Of a stretch of DNA of 64,000 bases, positions 1 through 8,923 are shown in pieces. Both the position numbers and the translations under genes were made by a program. The notes beneath the pieces were generated by a model, which had not been told where the DNA came from, ran no database searches, and saw only the letters and a program-made list of their open reading frames with translations. The DNA comes from Corynebacterium sp. SCR221107. GTDB lineage: Bacteria > Actinomycetota > Actinomycetes > Mycobacteriales > Mycobacteriaceae. Where the stretch lies: NCBI RefSeq assembly GCF_027886475.1, contig NZ_CP115670.1, positions 124,001 to 188,000 of the forward strand. The letters are read 5' to 3'. Positions within the stretch are counted from its first letter, which is position 1; each line of letters opens with the position of its first letter.

Positions 1-1
1 C

Positions 2-430
2 CTGGCCAACGCCTGCCTCGAAGAAGGCGGCCACGTCATCGGCGTCATGCCGAAGGATTTGGTGGACCTGGAGATCGCCCACCCGGGGCTTAACCAGCTT
101 GAGGTCACCACCTCCATGAGCGAGCGCAAGCAGCGCATGGAAGAGCTCGCCGATGCCTACGTGGCGCTGCCCGGCGGGATGGGTACCCTCGAAGAGCTCT
201 TCCAGGTGCTCGTGCGCCAGCAACTTGGCCCCTACACCGGCCCGGTGGCGCTGATGAACGTGGAGGACTATTGGACCCCGCTGCTGGGCGCGCTGCGGTC
301 CATGAGCGAGGAGGGCTTCGTGCCCGCCCGCTACATCGACTCGCTGGTGATTGCTCGCACCCCTTCTGAGCTGTTCGATGGTTATGCCGCGTGGACATAT
401 CCGGGGCTGAAGTGGATGGCAAGGAAGTAA
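2..430 (+). CDS. LOG family protein (cytokinin riboside 5'-monophosphate phosphoribohydrolase-like), 5' partial
   Basis: The reading frame is open at the left edge, so only the last 142 residues are present and the true start lies outside the window. The hallmark PGGMGTLEE (family motif PGGxGTxxE) is visible, preceded by ERKQRM, as in the LOG / TIGR00730 Rossmann-fold family. Members hydrolyse nucleoside 5'-monophosphates, releasing the base and ribose 5-phosphate; in plants and some actinobacteria the substrate is a cytokinin nucleotide. The family assignment is firm. The physiological substrate in this organism is not known. Confidence 0.9.
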   Translation: MANACLEEGGHVIGVMPKDLVDLEIAHPGLNQLEVTTSMSERKQRMEELADAYVALPGGMGTLEELFQVLVRQQLGPYTGPVALMNVEDYWTPLLGALRSMSEEGFVPARYIDSLVIARTPSELFDGYAAWTYPGLKWMARK

Positions 431-541
431 GGGGAGTAGCAAGCAAGGGACTACGCGGGGCCAAAGCGTGCGCTGGTGGGGCACCTGCTGGGGTGTGTTC
501 AGGATGGTATCTCATCCCAACAGTGGCTAGACTTGCCAAGC

Positions 542-2212
542 ATGACTCAAGGAAGCTCGTCTTCGCGGACCCCCTCCCTTCTCGACGCCTCGGCGGAGTC
601 CTATATCTTGGACCTCGCCCAGCTTTCGCCCACGCAGGCCACCGCCTGGGGCATCGGCGGATTCGATGATCAGTTGCAGGACTTCTCGCCGGAGTACTAC
701 GAGGCGGTCGCCGACCGCACCCGGGAGATGGTCGCCGACGTCGACGCGCTCAATGATGGAACCGATGATAGCGATGATGATGAGGACTTCGACGAGGTAG
801 ACATCGTCACCGCCAAGGTGATGCGGGATCGCCTGTGCCTGGATCTGTCCCTGCATTATCACTGTGAGGACATCCGTTCGCTCAATAACATCGCCTCCCC
901 GGTTCAGGAGATCCGGGACACCTTCTTGCTCATGCCGCAAGACAGCGCGGAGGAGATCGACACCATTGCCGCGCGTTTGGACAAGGTAGACGCGGCTCTT
1001 GCTGGCTACCGCTCCTCGCTGAGCCTGGCGGCCTCCAAGGGAAAGGTCGCCCCGGAGCGCCAGATCGACGCCGTGATGAAGCAGTGCCGCGAGCTTGCCA
1101 ACCCCGGCTCCATGCTCGAGTCCCTCGGCCTGGAGGAGGGGCACCCCTCGGTGGTCTCCGCCAAGCGCGCCTTCGGTGAGCTGTCCGATTGGTTGGCCGA
1201 TACGCTGGCGCCGCACGCCCCGCACTCGGATGCCGTCGGCCGCGAGCGCTATCAGCGTTTCAGCCATCTGTTTGTCGGCGATATCGTCGACCTCGACGAG
1301 GCCTATTGCTGGGGTTTGGAGCGCCTGAAGGAGATCGTCGATAAGCAAAAGGCGATCGCCGCGCAGCTCTACGGCGAGGGCACCAGCGTGCGCGAGGCCA
1401 TGACCAAGCTCAATGCCGAGCCCCGCTACACCATCCAGGGCACCGAAAACCTGCGCCAGTGGATGCAGGCAACCGCCGACGAGGCGATCGCGAACCTTAA
1501 CGGTACCCACTTTGACATCCCCGAGCCGGTGCGCACCATCGAGGCAAAAATTGACCCGGCCGGCACCGGCGGCATCTTCTACACGCCGCCGAGCGATGAC
1601 TTCAGCCGCGCCGGGCGCATGTGGTGGTCCGTGCCGCAGGGTCAGGAGGTCTTCCACACCTGGCAGGAGTTGACCACCGTCTTCCATGAGGGCGTGCCCG
1701 GCCACCATCTGCAGTGTGGGCAGGCCGTGATGGAGCGAGAAAACCTCAACCTCTGGCGCCGCCAGGCCTGCTGGAACTCCGGCCACGGCGAGGGCTGGGC
1801 ACTCTACGCCGAGCAGCTCATGGCCGACCTTGGCTTCAACGAGGACTTAGGCACGCTCATGGGGCTTTACGACGCCCAGCGGCTGCGCGCGGCACGCGTG
1901 GTCTTGGACATCGGCGTCCACCTGGGCAAGAAGACCCCCGAGGGCACCGGTGTCTGGGATGCCACCTATGCCAAGTACTTCCTGCGTGAAAACACGGCGA
2001 TGGACGAGGCCAACCTCGCCTTCGAGCTCGACCGCTACCTGGGCTGGCCGGGCCAGGCACCCAGTTACGCGCTGGGCCAGCGCCTGTGGCAGCAGCTGCG
2101 CGACGACGCCCTCGCCGCCGGCATGAGCCTGGCCGAGTTTCACTCCACGGCGCTTTCCCAGGGCTCGATCCCGATGTCGATCCTGCGCGAGCAGGTGCTG
2201 GCGCACAATTAG
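542..2212 (+). CDS. DUF885 family protein, zinc-metallopeptidase-like
   Basis: This 556-residue protein belongs to DUF885. The family motif HEGVPGHH, resembling an HExxH zinc site, lies at about residues 382-389, followed about 30 residues later by the conserved HGEGWALYAE block. An acidic stretch (about residues 73-86) interrupts the N-terminal part. The frame is open further upstream to 476, but the ATG at 542 (MTQGSSSS) starts the conserved part and avoids unusual sequence. No signal peptide is visible, so it is probably cytoplasmic. A peptidase role is inferred from the motif; no substrate can be named. Confidence 0.85.
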   Translation: MTQGSSSSRTPSLLDASAESYILDLAQLSPTQATAWGIGGFDDQLQDFSPEYYEAVADRTREMVADVDALNDGTDDSDDDEDFDEVDIVTAKVMRDRLCLDLSLHYHCEDIRSLNNIASPVQEIRDTFLLMPQDSAEEIDTIAARLDKVDAALAGYRSSLSLAASKGKVAPERQIDAVMKQCRELANPGSMLESLGLEEGHPSVVSAKRAFGELSDWLADTLAPHAPHSDAVGRERYQRFSHLFVGDIVDLDEAYCWGLERLKEIVDKQKAIAAQLYGEGTSVREAMTKLNAEPRYTIQGTENLRQWMQATADEAIANLNGTHFDIPEPVRTIEAKIDPAGTGGIFYTPPSDDFSRAGRMWWSVPQGQEVFHTWQELTTVFHEGVPGHHLQCGQAVMERENLNLWRRQACWNSGHGEGWALYAEQLMADLGFNEDLGTLMGLYDAQRLRAARVVLDIGVHLGKKTPEGTGVWDATYAKYFLRENTAMDEANLAFELDRYLGWPGQAPSYALGQRLWQQLRDDALAAGMSLAEFHSTALSQGSIPMSILREQVLAHN

Positions 2213-2248
2213 GACATCATTGGGGCCACTAAGAATCGGGGCGAGGGC

Positions 2249-2254
2249 TATACT
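2249..2254 (+). promoter_or_regulatory. -10 box of a probable leaderless transcript
   Basis: TATACT ends 6 nt before the ATG at 2261 and there is no Shine-Dalgarno sequence, so transcription probably starts at the start codon itself. Confidence 0.55.
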
Positions 2255-2260
2255 GGCGGC

Positions 2261-2626
2261 ATGGAAACTGCTGCAATCACCGAATGGACCTTGGTAGAAG
2301 AGATTCCGGTTCCCGCCGATGTGATGGCGCTGCTCGCGCCGGGTGAGCAGGCGGTCGCTGCGTATAAGACCTTCCGCGACTCGGCGGTGTTTACTACCAA
2401 GCGTCTGATCGTACGTGACGCGCAGGGGCTGCGCGGGAAGAAGGTGGAGGTCTACTCGCTGCCTTATTCCTCGATCAACATGTGGTCCTCGGAAAACGCC
2501 GGCACCTTCGACATGAGCTCCGAGGTTGAGCTGTGGACTCGCGCGGGCAAGATCAAGGTGAAGCTGGGTCGCGGGATCGACGTTCGCCGCCTCGACCAGT
2601 TGATCGCGCAGGCGGTTCTTGGCTAA
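2261..2626 (+). CDS. PH domain-containing protein (YvbH-like, PF08000 type)
   Basis: This 121-residue cytoplasmic protein has the pattern of bacterial pleckstrin-homology domains of the PF08000 group: a VFTTKRLIVRD strand, a YSLPYSSI segment, and a C-terminal amphipathic helix (VRRLDQLIAQAVL). The whole protein is one domain. It appears leaderless, with TATACT just upstream. Function in the family is largely unknown; such domains are thought to mediate oligomerisation. It forms no obvious operon with its neighbours. Confidence 0.85.
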   Translation: METAAITEWTLVEEIPVPADVMALLAPGEQAVAAYKTFRDSAVFTTKRLIVRDAQGLRGKKVEVYSLPYSSINMWSSENAGTFDMSSEVELWTRAGKIKVKLGRGIDVRRLDQLIAQAVLG

Positions 2627-2675
2627 TTCACTCCTCGGCGCTGGGGGTTGTGTGCCCCCTCGGTAAGCAACCGTA

Positions 2676-2688
2676 GGCGTCGGAAAGC
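2676..2688 (+). repeat. Dispersed intergenic repeat, copy 1
   Basis: GGCGTCGGAAAGC preceded by ACCGTA, in the gap between two convergent genes. It belongs to the repeat family with consensus GGCGTCGGMAAGC described in the findings. Confidence 0.7.
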
Positions 2689-2732
2689 GAAGGCACGGTC
2701 GACCGCGGCCGCGAGCGCTGACAAAGTCGCAG

Positions 2733-3119
2733 CTACAGTGCGGCCACGGCCATCAGCACGAGGGTGAGCAGGGGTAGCGCGCCTTGCTTGGCGGCCGCAC
2801 CCCGCTTATCGGGGGAGGTCAGGCCCAGTACCGCGGCGGCTGCGAACATGGAGCCTATGCCTGCGAGGATAAGTGTCAGGCCCACGGCGTGGCTCGCTGG
2901 GTAGGCGATGATGCCTGCGATGGTGACGATGGCGAGGAAAAGGTTGTAGAATCCCTGGTTGAACGCCATCTCCTTCGTGTTGATCGCATCTTCTTCGCTG
3001 GTACCGAACACGGTGCGTGCCTTGGTGGTCCAGGCGAAGGACTCGAGGTAGAAGATGAAGACGTGCAGGGCGGCTGCAAGCGCTGCGGTGATGCTGAATG
3101 TGATGGCGAGTGCGCTCAT
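2733..3119 (-). CDS. DUF1304 family membrane protein
   Basis: This 128-residue integral membrane protein has about four transmembrane helices and the family signature: HVFIFYLESFAW near the N-terminus, then KEMAFNQGFYNLFLA. The ATG at 3119 was preferred to an in-frame TTG one codon upstream; AAAGGAG precedes it at a slightly short spacing. It is transcribed divergently from an OhrR-like regulator with only 44 bp between the starts, so the two very likely share control. The biochemical function of DUF1304 is not established. Confidence 0.88.
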   Translation of the reverse strand: MSALAITFSITAALAAALHVFIFYLESFAWTTKARTVFGTSEEDAINTKEMAFNQGFYNLFLAIVTIAGIIAYPASHAVGLTLILAGIGSMFAAAAVLGLTSPDKRGAAAKQGALPLLTLVLMAVAAL

Positions 3120-3139
3120 CAAACTCCTTTGAAATTTAG

Positions 3140-3151
3140 ATTGTATGCAAT
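3140..3151. promoter_or_regulatory. Candidate OhrR/MarR operator
   Basis: ATTGTATGCAAT has arms ATTG and CAAT around a 4-nt centre and lies in the divergent promoter region of the DUF1304 and marR genes, directly touching the -10 box of the regulator. OhrR operators of other bacteria are also ATTG/CAAT-type palindromes. Its position suggests autorepression together with control of the DUF1304 gene. Confidence 0.5.
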
Positions 3152-3156
3152 ATACT
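3151..3156 (+). promoter_or_regulatory. -10 box of a probable leaderless transcript
   Basis: TATACT ends 7 nt before the GTG at 3164 and no ribosome-binding site is present between them. Confidence 0.55.
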
Positions 3157-3163
3157 TGCGCAC

Positions 3164-3601
3164 GTGACCGAAGATTTGCAACTTGAAAACCATGTCTGTT
3201 TTCAGCTTTATACAGGCTCGCGCCTGATGCAGCGCATGTATCGCCCCTATTTCGACGAGTGGGGAATCACCTACGCCCAGTACCTTGTGCTGGTGTGCCT
3301 CTGGGGCGAGGACGGGCAGACGATCGGGCAGCTCTCCGGACCGCTCGACCTCGACTCCGGCACACTGTCGCCGCTGCTCAAGCGCATGGAAGAGCACGGA
3401 CTTGTCACCCGCGAGCATGACCCGGTGGACTTCCGCAAGGTGCACTTCCACCTCACCGCCGCGGGCAAGGCGCTGGAGAAAAACGCCTGCGAGATGCGCG
3501 AGGAGCTGGCAACGCAGCTGGGTCTTGACGCCGACGATCTGCTGGCGCTGCGCAAGATCATGGGCAAGATCAACCCCGGTTCTGACTTCCTCGGGGTCTA
3601 G
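3164..3601 (+). CDS. MarR family transcriptional regulator, OhrR-like
   Basis: This 145-residue winged-helix protein shows the OhrR pattern: LENHVCFQLY at the N-terminus with the peroxide-sensing cysteine at residue 12, then YRPYFDEWGITYAQYLVL, the recognition-helix region LDSGTLSPLLKRMEEHGLV, and the wing DPVDFRKVHFHLT. In OhrR proteins oxidation of this cysteine by organic hydroperoxides relieves repression. No ohr peroxidase gene is adjacent; the divergent partner encodes a DUF1304 membrane protein, which is the probable target. GTG start, apparently leaderless. Confidence 0.85.
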   Translation: MTEDLQLENHVCFQLYTGSRLMQRMYRPYFDEWGITYAQYLVLVCLWGEDGQTIGQLSGPLDLDSGTLSPLLKRMEEHGLVTREHDPVDFRKVHFHLTAAGKALEKNACEMREELATQLGLDADDLLALRKIMGKINPGSDFLGV

Positions 3602-3610
3602 GGGAAGGCC

Positions 3611-4690
3611 TTAGTCCTTGCGCCCGAAAAAGCGCAGCAGTGCAGGTAGATAGCCTGCAAATAGCAAGACGAAGATGATGCGGATGAGCTGCACCGTGAC
3701 CACCTCCGGTCCAGCCCCGCCCTCGTCGGCGAGGGCGAGCACGGTTTCCAAGGCTCCCGGGGTGGTGGCGAGATAGGCCTCGAAGTAGCTGATGTCGAGC
3801 CATTTCGTCAGCGGCCACGCGGAGGCCGCGCACCCGGAGATCAGCACCAGGATGAAGGTGATGGTCGCGGGCAGCTGGTGGGCAAACAGCTTGAGCGCCG
3901 CCACGGAAAGCCCGCCGCCGCACATCCAGCCGATGGCCATAAACGCCATGAAGCGCAGCGGATCCGGCGGGGTGTAGTCCGCATCGGGCAAGGCCAGGCC
4001 CACCCCCACCATGAGCAGCAGCGGGCCGAAGATCGAAGGGGTCGGGATCTTGAAGGCCCGGCCGAACTTCTCACCGAAGGCGGCGATGAGCAGCACCAGG
4101 ACAAGAGACCACCAGGTGCGCTCGTGCGGGGAGGCAAGCGCTGCGGCATCGACGTCCGGGGCAAAAAGGTGCGTGATCACCGGCAGTGACATGGAAACGG
4201 CAAGAAGCCGCAGGTACTGCGATAGTGCCACGTAGCGGTAGTCCGCGCCTAGCTCCTTGGCCAAAAGCGGTACGATCGAGGCGCCACCGGCGGTCATGGA
4301 CAAGATACCGGTTTCTTTGGAGATCTCCCTTTGCGTCCGCGACAGCAGTAGCCCGCCGCCCACGCCGATGGCGAGGGTGACCGCGGTGGCAAAAAGCCCC
4401 GGCAGGATCGAATGCACGATCCCTGCCAGGGGAGTGCTAATCAGCGGCATGCCCGCCAGCACCCCGATGAATCCGCGGCAAAAGCTAAAGAAGTGCCGGT
4501 TGAGGACGAGCTCCTCCTTGGTGGTGATCGCCACCGTGCCAGCGACGATAATCCCGGCCACGATCCAGGCGGCGGGCACGCCGACATGGGCGAAGATAGA
4601 CCCCAGGATCGTTGAGGCCACGGCCACGAAGGTCCACCTGCGCGCGGTGTGCCCCTCGAGGTTGTTGAGCCACTTACTTAGCCGATTCAT
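3611..4690 (-). CDS. AbrB family transporter (PF05145)
   Basis: This 359-residue polytopic membrane protein has about ten hydrophobic helices. It has the AbrB (formerly ammonia-monooxygenase-like) family pattern: an internal repeat in which GVPAAWIVAGIIVAG in the first half resembles PSIFGPLLLMVGVGLALP in the second, and the MTAGGASIVPLLAKELGAD segment. The ATG at 4690 is preferred to a TTG one codon earlier. Members are putative exporters or regulators of AidB expression; substrates are unknown. The marR gene converges on it from the left with a 9-bp gap. Confidence 0.82.
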   Translation of the reverse strand: MNRLSKWLNNLEGHTARRWTFVAVASTILGSIFAHVGVPAAWIVAGIIVAGTVAITTKEELVLNRHFFSFCRGFIGVLAGMPLISTPLAGIVHSILPGLFATAVTLAIGVGGGLLLSRTQREISKETGILSMTAGGASIVPLLAKELGADYRYVALSQYLRLLAVSMSLPVITHLFAPDVDAAALASPHERTWWSLVLVLLIAAFGEKFGRAFKIPTPSIFGPLLLMVGVGLALPDADYTPPDPLRFMAFMAIGWMCGGGLSVAALKLFAHQLPATITFILVLISGCAASAWPLTKWLDISYFEAYLATTPGALETVLALADEGGAGPEVVTVQLIRIIFVLLFAGYLPALLRFFGRKD

Positions 4691-4970
4691 CAAGTATTCC
4701 TTGCCATTCTTCGATGCTCGCGTACCAGTGCGGGCTCATGCGTGGGAAGCTGTCAGTAATGGAGCCATCCTAGATAAACTTCATGTACTTTCGTTGACAT
4801 CAACCCTAGTTCTCTCCCTAGTTTTCGTTGTATTTACGCCGCCACGAAGCCTCGTGCAAGCACTCCGCTCTGGCGCTGGCTGGCGGTGGGCACCTAAAGT
4901 AGGCAGGGCATAACGATTCAGCAGGAATAGTAGCGATGGTGCGTCGATTCGGCGTCAGGAGGAGGAACAC

Positions 4971-5741
4971 ATGGATCCGCTCAGTGTTGGCATCCTCGTC
5001 GCTGGCGCGGCCGTGGCCGGGTGGATCGACGCGGTCATCGGCGGCGGCGGGCTGGTGCTCATCCCGCTGATCATGGCGGTGTTCCCGCAGCTGGCCCCCG
5101 CGGTGGCCTTGGCCACGAACAAGGTCGCGGCGGTCTCCGGCACGGCCTCGGCGACGGCGACGATGCTGCGCAAGGTGGGCGCGGATAAGAAGAAGGTCGT
5201 GTCCTACGTCCCGATCGCGCTGGTGTGCTCCGGGGTTGGCGCGTTTTTGGCCTCGCACATCGACAAGGAGGTCATGCGCCCGGTGGTCATCGTGTTGTTG
5301 CTGGTGGCGGGCACCTTTGTGGCGCTGCGCCCGCAGTTTGGGCAGGATGTGGCCAAGGATCGGACGTTGACCACGGCGCGCAAGCTCGGTGCTGTGGGGC
5401 TGGTGGCCTGCGTGGCCTTTTATGATGGCATCTTCGGCCCCGGCACCGGCATGTTCCTCATCATGGGCTTTACCGCGATCCTGGCGCAGGACTTCATGAC
5501 CTCCGCCGTACTGGCGAAGGTGGTCAACACCTCCACCAATGTCGGCGCGCTCATCGTGTTCATCGCGGCCGGTCACGTCCTGTGGAAGCTCGCGCTCATG
5601 CTGGCGGTGGCCAACATCATCGGCGCCCAGCTCGGCGCGCGCACCGTCATCGCCGGCGGCACGAAGCTGCTGCGCGCAGCCTTGCTCACGCTAGTGGTGG
5701 TGATGAGCTGCTACCTCACCTTCCAGCAGTTTTCGGCGTAG
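4971..5741 (+). CDS. TSUP family transporter (TauE/SafE-like)
   Basis: This 256-residue membrane protein has about eight helices. It carries the two halves typical of the TauE/SafE (DUF81) family: GWIDAVIGGGGLVLIPLI near the N-terminus and FYDGIFGPGTGMFLIMGF in the middle. A strong AGGAGGAGG sequence precedes the ATG. Members export or import sulfite, sulfoacetate and similar anions. A link with the taurine-type genes at 28-34 kb is possible but only inferred, as they are 23 kb away. Confidence 0.88.
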   Translation: MDPLSVGILVAGAAVAGWIDAVIGGGGLVLIPLIMAVFPQLAPAVALATNKVAAVSGTASATATMLRKVGADKKKVVSYVPIALVCSGVGAFLASHIDKEVMRPVVIVLLLVAGTFVALRPQFGQDVAKDRTLTTARKLGAVGLVACVAFYDGIFGPGTGMFLIMGFTAILAQDFMTSAVLAKVVNTSTNVGALIVFIAAGHVLWKLALMLAVANIIGAQLGARTVIAGGTKLLRAALLTLVVVMSCYLTFQQFSA

Positions 5742-5843
5742 CGGGGAAGGTGCAGGGTACAGGCCGTTCGGTGAATGGTGGCAATGAGCCACCGACGTTT
5801 GCAGCACGACGTGTGGTGCAAGCTGGCATGGTTGTGCTGTGTT

Positions 5844-6083
5844 CTACTGGGTTGTTGGTTCAACCCTTTTAATGGATTGGGCGAGCATCAAGGCTTCGCG
5901 GTTGGGCAACTCTCCTAGGATTCGGCTCACGTCCGCGGGTACTAGCTCCTCGGGCGATACAGTCCACAGTGTTTCCATGCGTGCGCCTCGCCGGACTTTC
6001 GCTTCGAATGACTCCATGCCGAGATAGATAGTTTCAAGATTCTCTTCAATTGCGAAGGCGACTGGCTCGTAGATGGCAAGCAT
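5844..6083 (-). pseudogene. C-terminal remnant of a GNAT/BioF2-type acetyltransferase
   Basis: The 79-residue frame begins abruptly inside a domain: YEPVAFAIEENLETIYLGM followed by EAKVRRGARMETLWTV. This is the C-terminal block of acyltransferases of the BioF2/CelD group (typical form YYEPxxxAIExGxxxxxxGxxxxxAKxxRGAxxxPxW). Nothing upstream encodes the missing N-terminal part, and its 5' end overlaps the start of the AbiEii remnant on the other strand at about 6050-6083, so the gene was cut there. Identification rests on that one block. Confidence 0.5.
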
Positions 6084-6487
6084 TCCGTAAAGCTAAGGAA
6101 GCTGGAATTCCGGCACAGGCAATGATGCAGCACTACCTTTTTGAGCGGCTTCTTGAACGTATTTCCCAGTCACAATGGCGTGATCACATAATCATCAAGG
6201 GGGGTATGTTGATTTCCTCACTGGTGGGCGTGGCCTCTAGAACCACGATGGATCGTAATACGACACTTTAGGAGGCACTGCAGGGAACATGCGAAAAAAG
6301 AAACAGCGCCACTGTCATGCACCAGTGGCAGACTATTCTCGATCAGATCGCTGTGGATCGCATGATGCTTTCCTCGTGGGATAAGTATGTGAAAAAGAAT
6401 CCCTATGCCACGGGTGTCAGCTTGTCTCAGTGCTGCGAGTCAGCAAAGGAGATAATGATCGCTGTCCACGATGCGCAGGAGTTCTGA
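6050..6487 (+). pseudogene. Collapsed AbiEii/AbiGii-type nucleotidyltransferase toxin gene
   Basis: The first part (to 6271) encodes RKAKEAGIPAQAMMQHYLFE, RLLERIS, then KGGMLISSLVG and RTTMDRNTTL, matching the N-terminus of AbiEii toxins (family form KGGMLIASLVGxxxRxTxDxDTTL). A TAG stop follows at 6269-6271. After 15 more codons the same frame resumes at 6317 as a 56-residue segment containing WDKYVKKNPYATGVSLS, which resembles the C-terminus of the same family. About 200 residues in between are missing, so this is an internal deletion plus a nonsense codon. No AbiEi antitoxin gene is present. The pair looks like a relic of a type IV toxin-antitoxin / abortive infection locus. Confidence 0.75.
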
Positions 6488-6541
6488 TTCAAGAAAAGGG
6501 GACGAAAGCATCGGGGTCAACGTCCCTTAAGCTTGGGAGAA

Positions 6542-8923
6542 CTACATGCGATTCTTGGTCTTCGCAGTAGCCAACGCCGTGGTGGGATCCTCCGGCCAGG
6601 GGTGCTTGGGATAGCGCCCGCGCATCTCCGCGCGCACGCCTTGGTAGGGGCCTGCCCAGAAGCTGGCGAGGTCATCGGTGACCGCCAGCGGCCTGCCCGC
6701 AGGCGAGAGCAGGTGAAACTGCACCGGCATCCCACAGATGACCGGGGAGGAATCCAGCCCGAAGCACTCCTGCAGCTTCACCTTCACTATCGGGCGCTGC
6801 CCCGAGTAGTCGATGGCTACCGACCGCCCCGAGGGCACGGCCAGGCGCTCGGGTGCGAGCTCGTCGAGTCGGGTGGCCTCCGGCCACGGCAGCAGCCTTT
6901 GCAAGGCGGGGTAGAGGTCGATGGCCGAGGCATTCTTTCCGGCGGCGATGGCCGCAAGCTCCGGGCCGAGCCAGGCAAGGGGGTCGGCGGCCTCAATATC
7001 CGGCCAGGGATCGCCATAAGTTGCGTGCAGCAGCGCGAGGCGATCACGCAGGAGCGCGGCCTTCTCTGAGAAGGTGAAGATCCCCAGACCATGCTCGGCG
7101 ATACCCCGGGCCAGGGCCTGCTCAGCCGCGGCACCTGTTACCTGGCAGGCGACCTCGGAGAGCACAATCGCGCCCGCGCGCCGGGTGCGGGTGCCGCGCA
7201 GGCGGCCGTCGACAAGCGTGGCGGTGACCTCCTCGGTCACGCCGAGGATCTCCAGCGCCTGCGCCTCGTCGATTGCCGCAGCAGCACCCACCCGCGGGGT
7301 GCCGGTGGTGCCCAGGGAGACATCGGCCACCGCGATCCACGGCGCATGAAGCCCCGCCTGCGCAGCATCGACCCGGGTGCCGCTGGCCAGTTGGTACACC
7401 TCGCCGGACTTCCGCGCGATGAACTCCGGGAACGCCAGCCCGATGACATAACCGGTGGCAACGGGACCCTTGTCCTTAACCAGCGCCGACAGGCGTGTGA
7501 CCTCCCGGCGCACCCGAGGAAGGTTGGCAACCCTGGGTAGCTCGCGGTCGATGTCACCGCGCAGGTCCTCGGACAAGGCCGCGATCACCGGTGCCGCCTG
7601 GGAACCGGCAGCAAGCAGCGCGCGGCCCAGCCGGGGGTCGGCGGGCAGGCGCACGAGTGTGCGGCCGAGCGTGGTGATCGCACCATCGACCACCGCGCCC
7701 AGGCGCTCCAAGGTGGCGCGCGCCTGCTCCAGCGCCAGCGCAGGTGGTGGATCCAGCAGCGGGAAGGACTGCACCGACCCGCCCCAGGCGAGGATGAACA
7801 GCAGCGCCTGGGTGAGATCCGCGCTGGCGATCTCCGGGCTGACGTGGGCAGGAAAGTGCGCGAATTCGCCCGCGCCATAGGCCCGGATCACGGTGCCTGG
7901 TCCCTCGCGGCCGGCGCGGCCGGCGCGCTGGTTGGCCGAGGACTGGCTAGAACTCACCGTGACCAGGCCCATCATTCCGCGCAGGTTGTCGCGCTTGGGC
8001 ACGCGCGCGAGCCCGGAGTCGATGACCACCCGCACCCCGGGCACGGTGATCGAGCTTTCCGCGATCGAGGTGGCCACCACGATGCGCTGGCCCGCAGCGC
8101 GCAGCGCCGCATCCTGCTCTTTGGAACTCAAACCGCCGTGCAGCGGGTAGATCCCCACCTCGGCGGGCACCAGCCGATCCGCCGCCAGGGTGTCTACGAC
8201 CCTGGTTACCTCCCGCACACCGGGGACGAAGACCAGCACCGAATATCCCGTGGCAACCGCCTGCTCCCGGGCAAGGCGGGCCAAGGAGTCGAGGAACTCC
8301 CGCGAGCACTCCGCACGCCCGGGAAGCTGTGCATAGCGCAGCTCCACCGGATGAATCGGGGACTCGATCCTTATCACCTGCGCGCCCAGAAGCTGCGCAA
8401 ACCGCCCGGCATCCACGGTGGCGGACATGGTGATCAGCGTGAGGTCCTCGCGCAGTTGCTGCAGTTCCACCAGCATGCCGAGCACCACATCGGTGTCCAG
8501 CTGGCGCTCGTGGACCTCATCGACGATGACCGCGTCCACACCGGAAAGCTCCGGGTCGGATAGCATCCGGCGCAGCAGCACACCGGGGGTCACAAACTCC
8601 ACCCGTTGTCCTGGGCTCGATTCCCCGCGGATGCTAAAACCCACCCCACGTATCTGCGGGGCGAGCTGGCCTAGCCGGTGCGCTGCGGCGCGCACCGCCA
8701 CGCGCCTGGGAGCCACGCAGATGACCTTGCCCGACACCTCGTTGGCTACCAGCGGCGGCACGAAGGTGGTCTTACCCGTGCCGGGCGGGGCCTGCACCAC
8801 CACCGCGCCACCGGCGCCTTTCCCAAAGATCGCCTCCCGCAGCTCACTCTCGTGGGCGGCGACCGGCAGGCCTTCGCCTATGCGCAAAAGATCGAAGCGC
8901 TGGGCCTTATTATCTTGACTCAC
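6542..8923 (-). CDS. hrpB: ATP-dependent RNA helicase HrpB
   Basis: This 793-residue DEAH/RHA helicase has Walker A PPGTGKTT at about residues 46-53, the VIVDEVHERQLDTD box, TLITMSATVDAGRF, and QRAGRAGREGPG (motif VI), followed by the long HrpB-specific C-terminal region. The GTG at 8923 is chosen because it overlaps the stop codon of the upstream acetyltransferase gene (GTGA), which implies translational coupling; the frame is open six codons further. The role of HrpB in bacteria is still poorly defined. Confidence 0.93.
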   Translation of the reverse strand: MSQDNKAQRFDLLRIGEGLPVAAHESELREAIFGKGAGGAVVVQAPPGTGKTTFVPPLVANEVSGKVICVAPRRVAVRAAAHRLGQLAPQIRGVGFSIRGESSPGQRVEFVTPGVLLRRMLSDPELSGVDAVIVDEVHERQLDTDVVLGMLVELQQLREDLTLITMSATVDAGRFAQLLGAQVIRIESPIHPVELRYAQLPGRAECSREFLDSLARLAREQAVATGYSVLVFVPGVREVTRVVDTLAADRLVPAEVGIYPLHGGLSSKEQDAALRAAGQRIVVATSIAESSITVPGVRVVIDSGLARVPKRDNLRGMMGLVTVSSSQSSANQRAGRAGREGPGTVIRAYGAGEFAHFPAHVSPEIASADLTQALLFILAWGGSVQSFPLLDPPPALALEQARATLERLGAVVDGAITTLGRTLVRLPADPRLGRALLAAGSQAAPVIAALSEDLRGDIDRELPRVANLPRVRREVTRLSALVKDKGPVATGYVIGLAFPEFIARKSGEVYQLASGTRVDAAQAGLHAPWIAVADVSLGTTGTPRVGAAAAIDEAQALEILGVTEEVTATLVDGRLRGTRTRRAGAIVLSEVACQVTGAAAEQALARGIAEHGLGIFTFSEKAALLRDRLALLHATYGDPWPDIEAADPLAWLGPELAAIAAGKNASAIDLYPALQRLLPWPEATRLDELAPERLAVPSGRSVAIDYSGQRPIVKVKLQECFGLDSSPVICGMPVQFHLLSPAGRPLAVTDDLASFWAGPYQGVRAEMRGRYPKHPWPEDPTTALATAKTKNRM

